Source of the DNA: Halisarca cf. caerulea
Lineage: Eukaryota; Porifera; Demospongiae; Chondrillida; Halisarcidae
DNA length: 52,500 bases
NCBI GenBank assembly: GCA_963170055.1
Contig: CAUJGJ010000004.1
Location: forward strand, 45,001 to 97,500
Direction: 5' to 3'
In this document: piece by piece, positions 46,206 through 52,500 of the stretch
How positions within the stretch are numbered: position 1 is the first letter of the stretch
Layout of the letters: every line of letters starts with the position of its first letter
Notes under the pieces: model-generated
The model's input: the letters and a program-made list of their open reading frames with translations, nothing else
Database searches by the model: none
Told to the model about the DNA's origin: nothing
Made by a program: the position numbers and the translations under genes

Positions 46206-46702
46206 AGCTACGCTCCACTACCCAGCTTACCAGAATGGGTCGTTTCTGTTAGCTGCTTCTTTAAGGGTTTTTCATGGTCAAGGAATATCTAGTGCAGAGG
46301 AAACCAAACATAAACAAACATTGAGCAGTTGGCAGGCTTGACTCAGTCATAGCCACGTGGACCTCACTCTGTGGTTGCCCTCTTTGAAGTACAGGGAAAA
46401 GTAGTCCTTCTCTTCGATGTCCAAAAACTTTATCACTTCATCAAACAATTGCTGTCCAAGAAGTTTCCCCTGGAGTAATAGGCATAGGATAGGAGCCAGT
46501 TTAATATACGAGACTCTGGGTATCAAGGTTCAGGCGGATTTAACCCGCAAAATGGTTAATGTACTATGCAAACGTCCAAGCAACTTTCATAACAAAGAAG
46601 ACTCACAGAGACAAAGGCTCGGAAATCCTTCCCATCCAGAAGGCGTACCACGGCCTCCACCTGCCCCTTCCTTGGAACACGATCCTGGTCGGTTTGGGCC
46701 AT
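41187..46702 (-). CDS. FERM-domain protein of the band 4.1 superfamily
   Basis: Twelve exons on the minus strand: 46702-46607, 46469-46368, 46288-46231, 44989-44712, 44401-44267, 44207-43948, 43709-43552, 43487-43305, 43235-43017, 42493-42100, 42029-41963 and 41360-41187. They give 707 residues. The FERM domain fills about residues 10-310: F1 with EKDYFSLYF and FLDHEKPLKKQL; F2 with LREEMTRYYYCLQVCQDV; F3 with LVLGVNGEGIYLW and VVKISYKRSRFRI, closing RIWKTCIDQHTFFR. A Pro/Arg segment with GFSGRTLDQM resembles the FERM-adjacent region of EPB41L4/L5-type proteins. The tail is Ser/Pro-rich (PPTSPPPPPPG, PPPRPPPPPEE) and ends acidic. Such proteins link membrane proteins to cortical actin; the exact subfamily is unclear. 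It is divergent from MYC. Confidence 0.9.
42080..42093. promoter_or_regulatory. RFX X-box-like palindrome in intron
   Basis: GTTGCTATGGTAAC is a perfect inverted palindrome apart from the two central pyrimidine/purine choices. It begins six bases inside the FERM-gene intron after the donor at 42099 (minus strand). Confidence 0.5.
42574..42970. repeat. ~54-bp minisatellite, about eight copies
   Basis: Units contain CATCTAGTAGCACATTACAG and a CACACCCC-rich stretch. It fills the FERM-gene intron 42494-43016. Confidence 0.97.
44448..44602. repeat. (TG)n microsatellite
   Basis: About 77 TG dinucleotides with a few TATG steps in the FERM-gene intron 44402-44711. Confidence 0.98.
45081..45725. mobile_element. 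MITE expanded by an internal minisatellite
   Basis: Left end CCGCATAGAAGCTAATTTTC and the complement of the right end TCGTATAGGCACTAATTTTT match over about 20 bp with changes, flanked by TA. They resemble the TACCGTATA family at 29824. The interior is mostly a 28-bp tandem array. Confidence 0.68.
45186..45628. repeat. 28-bp minisatellite, about 16 copies
   Basis: Units contain CAGCCTGTTCTCAACTACGG, then TAGGGACA, with C/T variation at one position (TTCTC or TTCCC). It lies inside the MITE 45081-45725, in a FERM-gene intron. Confidence 0.97.
46120..46203. repeat. (TC)n(AC)n compound microsatellite
   Basis: About 13 TC then about 29 AC dinucleotides in the FERM-gene intron 44990-46230. Confidence 0.97.
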
Positions 46703-47675
46703 GTCTCTCTCAGAAGAAGAGATGTCTGTCTCTTTCAAAGGGGATAGCTGAGCAAGTAATAACAAACTTGGCACCTCCTGCGGGGCCTGGAGTTCCTGGA
46801 GTTGGTCGATCAAGAATGCTATGATCAGACACGCCTACTAAGTAAGCGGCCAATCAGATAAAAGATAGCAAATTCTGATATCACGTGTTTGTAACGTGAT
46901 ATTGACCCAATCTTGCTCGGCCATTTTCGGAGACTGACCCCCCGAAAATGGCCGCGCGGGATTGGGTCGGCAACGCCAGACTATAATATTGGTGGACCCT
47001 TTCGGGAATTTATGACGTTTTTCCTTCGTGGCCGTTTTCTGGGAATTTTTCAGAGAGAGGGATTAAGTTCCGGCTCGGGTTTGCGGTCTTCCTCTTTTCA
47101 GCTGCGCCACCCAAGAAGTAGGAGGTACGAAATTACCTCCACTTTTCTTGAAGAACTAGCAGCCGCCAAACCTTCAACGGCCACACTTGGAAGGTACGCA
47201 TAGCTTACTTAACGTTGTGGTGTTGTTCGGTGAAAATGTCGCGACAATCTAAGTGCGTTCAGCGCGATTGAGCGCGGATCCATCCCGTCTTAATTTGTTA
47301 AGCTTTTGTAATTCCCTGTGCCCTTTTCTTCCACGATTTTCATTTGTTTTGTAGTGCCTAAAGGCCCACTAACCGATCTTGTTTAGTGCGCCATAGTGCG
47401 CCGTACGATGAATGCTTCTAGGCGAATCTGGCCTTTGGATTGCTAATTGTCTTCAACCCAATTAGCACTCAAGTTTGTTGATAGGCGGAGCATTGTGTTA
47501 AATCCTCTTGCAGAGGGTGGTCCTATCAACATGTTTCACCAAGACTAGTTGTTGATCCTTCAGTGACCTTTAGTGTGGGTTCGCTTGTGGAAGGTCGTCT
47601 CCCGCGATAGCTCTCGTGTGTTCGTGTGTTGTAGACTACTTTAAATGGTTTCTTTCCCGCTTGTTCTCTTTTCAG
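46703..47675 (+). promoter_or_regulatory. Divergent FERM-gene / MYC promoter, MYC 5' UTR and first intron
   Basis: CACGTG E-box at 46882-46887. A 27-bp inverted repeat with 24 matches has arms 46904-46930 and 46942-46968 and an 11-bp loop. Each arm carries a CCAAT/ATTGG box and a YY1-like GGCCATTTT/AAAATGGCC, so the same signals face both genes. A MYC non-coding exon probably runs from about 46970 to the donor GGAAG|GTACGC at 47194, spliced to the acceptor TTTTCAG at 47675. Confidence 0.6.
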
Positions 47676-47677
47676 GA

Positions 47678-48900
47678 ATGGCTTTAGCGATCGAGAACGA
47701 CTTTATCGGCTATGAGCCGTGGCTACACCATCCCGACCCGGACTACCTTTGTGACCTAAACGACATTAGCCCTTGCGAAGACATCTGGAGCAAGTTTGAC
47801 ATTATTCCTACCCCGCCGCTCTCTCCCTCCCGCTGCAACTCGCCCGCTCCATTCATTAGTGACAGTCAACAGTCGGACGATGCTCAAAGCTGGGTTGAGT
47901 TTGAGGAGGAGCTCCTGTTGGTGTCTTCAGATCCGCCAGTACACCTGTCTGTCATCAACAACGATCCAATGGTGTCCCAAAGCCTCACATACGAACCAAG
48001 AGGCATCTGTACCCCTGCCCCTTCACCATCGGTGTCTTCATCAGAAGACGAAGGAGAGGATGATGACAGCATGTCGGATGTGGCTCCCCCATCATCTACC
48101 ATCAAGGCTGGGTTGAAACGATCATCACAACCATCAATGACCAGGGATGGGGAAGATTCAGGTAAGGAGTTGTCATAGTAACCTCTGCAGGTACACATGT
48201 TGAAACAACCAACTATTGTTGGCTATTGAGTGGTCCAATGAATTCCCTTATGTCTGTCCTACTGGTTGGGCAGTGTCTGTGTACGTAGAGGATCTAGCAG
48301 CCCCGCCCACAGGAAGCCAGTAAAGGTCACTGTATTATGTAAACACACATTTTGTTACTTGTTTTGACTTCAATTCACAAGAGGTCTATAACCTTTCCTT
48401 TAGAGGAAGAAATTGATGTGGTTACTGTGGAGACGACACACCCCAAAATGCGAAAAGTGGTTTCTCCAGGAATATCCATCTCTGCTCCTGTGTCCCCCGC
48501 CCCCTCTCCTAAGCGAAGCGGCCCCACCCCCTCAAGCGGTGCTGGTGCACTGTCCAGTTTAGTCCTCAAGTCCTCAAGGAAGCTAAGAAGAACTGTTTCC
48601 TTTACCAGTGGAACCAATGACAATGACAGTGATGAAGACAAGAAGATTTGCCACAACAATTTAGAACGCAAGAGAAGGAACGACCTGAAAGCCAGCTTTG
48701 TTTCTCTCAGAGTACATGTTCCAGAACTAGAAGACAATGAACGAGCTCCTAAAGTAGTTATTTTGCAAAAGGCATCAGAAGTAATCAAACAGCTTAGCAA
48801 CTTACAAAAGCAACAAGTAGATACTCTGCAAAAACAAAGAGCCAAACACACTGAGCTCAGCAAACGTCTAGGGAAAATTAAGCAACAGCTGAGAAAATAA
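47678..48900 (+). CDS. MYC: MYC bHLH-leucine-zipper transcription factor
   Basis: Two coding exons, 47678-48161 and 48404-48900, give 326 residues (human MYC 439). Myc box I is at about 34-52 (EDIWSKFDIIPTPPLSPSR), with Thr45 and Ser49 in the positions of the human Thr58/Ser62 phosphodegron read by GSK3 and FBW7. An acidic SSSEDEGEDDDS stretch precedes the intron. The bHLH starts near residue 243 (ICHNNLERKRRNDLKASF), with His, Glu and Arg in place for CACGTG contact, followed by a heptad zipper to the C-terminus. MYC pairs with MAX. A convincing Myc box II is not seen. The start follows a 3' splice site by two bases, matching the vertebrate pattern of a non-coding first exon. Confidence 0.95.
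48169..48182. promoter_or_regulatory. RFX X-box-like palindrome in MYC intron
   Basis: GTTGTCATAGTAAC lies seven bases after the donor of the MYC coding intron and fits the GTTRYCATRGYAAC palindrome. Confidence 0.45.
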
Positions 48901-48910
48901 CTTTGCTGCT

Positions 48911-48913
48911 CAT

Positions 48914-48963
<50 letters not shown>
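48911..48963. repeat. (CA)n microsatellite after MYC stop
   Basis: About 26 CA dinucleotides starting ten bases after the MYC stop, in the presumed 3' UTR. Confidence 0.97.
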
Positions 48964-49885
<922 letters not shown>

Positions 49886-50097
49886 GGTTTGTAAAGTGAG
49901 TGATCTGTGAATGGAACAAAGAGAAGTTAACCACAACAAGCTCTCATGTCCTCCCCCCCACCCGGCCTCACATAGCAACCATTCCATGAATGCCAACTGT
50001 TCACTGAATGGGTTAACAGATCAGACCACAAAACTGACCAATCAGGGAAGAGCTATACAGCACATCCATGGCTTCCCTATATCATGGCTGAAGACAA

Positions 50098-50353
50098 GAA
50101 CCTACTAGAACTGCTACATCACACACCAAACTGGACTGGGACCAGCTACATCACACACCAAACTGGACTGGGACCTGCTACATCACACACCAAACTAGAC
50201 TGGGACCTGCTACATCACACACCAAACTGGACTGGGACCTGCTACATCACACACCAAACTGGTCTGGGACCTGCTACACCACACACCAACCTGGACTGGG
50301 ACCTGCTACACCACACACCAAACTGGACTGGGACCTGCTACATCACACACCAA
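50098..50353. repeat. 32-bp minisatellite, eight copies
   Basis: Units contain CATCACACACCAAACTGGAC and TGGGACCTGCTA with few substitutions. Confidence 0.97.
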
Positions 50354-50512
50354 GGAGACCACACTACCCCATAGTCCCCCACATCACCTCCAAACTGTCC
50401 CAGGTGCTGTCTCAGTGTTAATGGATTAGTCAGGAAAAGTGGATGATGTGATTAGCTGTCTAGCAATATCTGAAGCCACATCCTCTGTACCAGTCCATTG
50501 ATATCACCTGTG

Positions 50513-50888
<376 letters not shown>

Positions 50889-51270
50889 TAATGTATATTA
50901 CTTTAGATGAATTGTGGCATCAATGTTTGGTGTACAATGCAAAGCAAACAACCCAAACAGCTAACCACTGAATGGTTTGCTCTGCATCTGAACAACAGCA
51001 TACAGACAGGTATCTTAAAAAAGGATGTCCTAAAATTCAATTTGAAATTGAATTATAACCGCAGACTCCTCCCCCTCTCAGCTGGTCTGACGGTGGTTTG
51101 AAGAATGTCTCTTGTCCAATCCAAACCACCACAAAGTGGAGACCAAGAGCTATGAATATTGTTACCAGGTATTGGAGCAGAGGAAGATAAGCATAACTAC
51201 CTCATGTCTGGCCACCAAAGAAGATAGCATCTCCCAAGAGAGTTAGCTCCTGCACTGGTTAGTACTTTGC
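50889..51270. other. Spacer without recognised features
   Basis: Unique sequence between tandem arrays; no coding frame, RNA gene or mobile-element end is evident. Confidence 0.55.
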
Positions 51271-51440
51271 CCACTTACACAGTTCATCTGCAGCCATCCA
51301 ACACAAGCACACAGTTCATCTGCAGCCATCCAACACAAGCACACAGTTCATCTGCAGCCATCCAACACAAGCACACAGTTCATCTGCAGCCATCCAACAC
51401 AAGCACACAGTTCATCTGCAGCCATCCAACACAAGCACAC
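51271..51440. repeat. 32-bp minisatellite, five near-identical copies
   Basis: Units of CAGTTCATCTGCAGCCATCC plus AACACAAGCACA are essentially identical, suggesting recent expansion. Confidence 0.97.
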
Positions 51441-51492
51441 ACTGGACAATGCTGAACTAGTCAGCTTGCCCTCACTTCTCTGCTCTGTCACA

Positions 51493-52128
51493 TTAGTGAG
51501 TGTGTGGTGCTGGATAAAGGAGTGTGTGGTGCTGGATAAAGGAGTGTGTGGTGCTGGATGAAGGTGTGTGATGCTGGCTAAAGGAGTGTGTTGTGCTGGA
51601 TAAAGGAGTGTGTGGTGCTGGATGAAGGTGTGTGATGCTGGCTAAAGGAGTGTGTGGTGCTGGATGAAGGTGTGTGATGCTGGGTAAAGGAGTGTGTGGT
51701 GCTGGGTAAAGGAGTGTGTGGTGCTGGCTAAAGGAGTGTGTTGTGCTGGATAAAGGAGTGTGTGGTGCTGGATAAAGGAGTGTGTGGTGCTGGCTAAAGG
51801 AGTGTGTGGTGCTGGATGAAGGTGTGTGGTGCTGGGTAAAGGAGTGTGTGGTGCTGGATAAAGGAGTGTGTGGTGCTGGCTAAAGGAGTGTGTGGTGCTG
51901 GGTAAAGGAGTGTGTGGTGCTGGCTAAAGGAGTGTGTGGTGCTGGATGAAGGTGTGTGGTGCTGGGTAAAGGAGTGTGTGGTGCTGGATAAAGGAGTGTG
52001 TGGTGCTGGCTAAAGGAGTGTGTGGTGCTGGGTAAAGGAGTGTGTGGTGCTGGGTAAAGGAGTGTGTGGTGTTGGATAAAGGAGTGTGTGGTGCTGGATA
52101 AAGGAGTGTGTGGTGCTGGATAAAGATA
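51493..52128. repeat. 22-bp minisatellite, about 29 copies
   Basis: Units GGAGTGTGTGGTGCTGGATA with WAA/GAA/CTAAA variants. Higher-order blocks recur within the array (51780-51915 resembles 51917-52040). Confidence 0.97.
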
Positions 52129-52309
52129 TGAGCAGATGTTGTAGAAATATGCTTTGAACAAGGCTGTGTCCCAGCAGAAAAAGTTAACACCTTATTAGGT
52201 GTTCTTGCTAACCATAACCCATGTAGCTACTAGCCCACACAACTCTTATGCAAACAGAAATCTTCTTAAAATAACATTCAACAATGGGAGCAGAGACACA
52301 AGATACACC

Positions 52310-52500
52310 TTGGGGTTACAGGCACACTCTCCCCCCATGCAACCGCCCTTGGGTCACTGGCACACTCTCCCCCCATGCAACCCCCCTTGGGTCACTGGCA
52401 CACTCTCCCCCCATGCAACCGCCCTTGGGTTACTGGCACACTCCCCCCCCCCCCCCCCCCATGCAACCCCCCTTGGGTCACTGGCACACTCTCCCCCCAT
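52310..52500. repeat. ~38-bp C-rich minisatellite, runs off window
   Basis: About five units containing TCACTGGCACACTCTCCCCC and CATGCAACC; one unit carries a C run of about 18 bases at 52443-52460. It continues past the right edge. Confidence 0.95.

Noticed and set aside
46913..47203. Open frame upstream of MYC as an N-terminal extension
   Set aside because: It has no ATG, overlaps the promoter palindrome, and ends before the donor at 47194; treated as 5' UTR.
51267..52500. Direct repeats that might suggest a CRISPR-like array
   Set aside because: Units are contiguous without unique spacers; they are eukaryotic minisatellites.

Overview
The window is animal nuclear DNA: spliced genes with GT-AG introns mostly of 50-600 bp, tight gene spacing, and very many CA/TG microsatellites, minisatellites and short terminal-inverted-repeat (TIR) elements. 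The gene set (GREB1, MYC, ASXL, CYRI, STPG1, small TIM) is metazoan. The short introns, divergence from vertebrate proteins and TACCGTATA-type MITEs suggest an early-branching animal, perhaps a sponge; that placement is inference. Gene models were built by hand by joining reading frames at splice sites, and each total CDS length was checked to be a multiple of three.

Layout, left to right. GREB1-like (+, 5' end cut off, 287-8745). BUB3 (-, intronless, 9754-10740), head-to-head with a DEK-like gene (+, 10900-12517). CYRI/FAM49 (+, 13455-16667). A 956-bp TIR transposon (17423-18378). Elongin C (-, 19413-20565), head-to-head with STPG1 (+, 20921-26683). A Ser/Gln-rich gene of uncertain family (-, 27021-28609). 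An ASXL-type Polycomb gene with HARE-HTH, DEUBAD and PHD domains (-, 28795-36799). TIMM8 (+, 37146-37409). A chimeric gene (-, 37701-40648). A FERM/band 4.1-type gene (-, 41187-46702), head-to-head with MYC (+, 47678-48900). The last 3.6 kb holds only tandem repeats.

The outstanding feature is a tandem segmental duplication at about 34.8-41.3 kb. It copied the 5' third of ASXL, its promoter and the last exon of the FERM gene, and joined ASXL exon 4 in frame to the FERM-gene tail. The result is an apparently intact 194-residue HARE-HTH fusion gene. TIMM8 is absent from the second copy. Each copy later received different insertions (a hAT-like MITE in one, a LINE fragment in the other).

Three further themes run through the window. 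Minisatellites often begin right at 5' splice sites or have grown inside MITEs. Four divergent gene pairs share promoters of about 160-360 bp or slightly more; one (FERM gene/MYC) carries a long inverted repeat and a CACGTG E-box. RFX X-box-like palindromes recur in introns and upstream of the ciliary gene STPG1.
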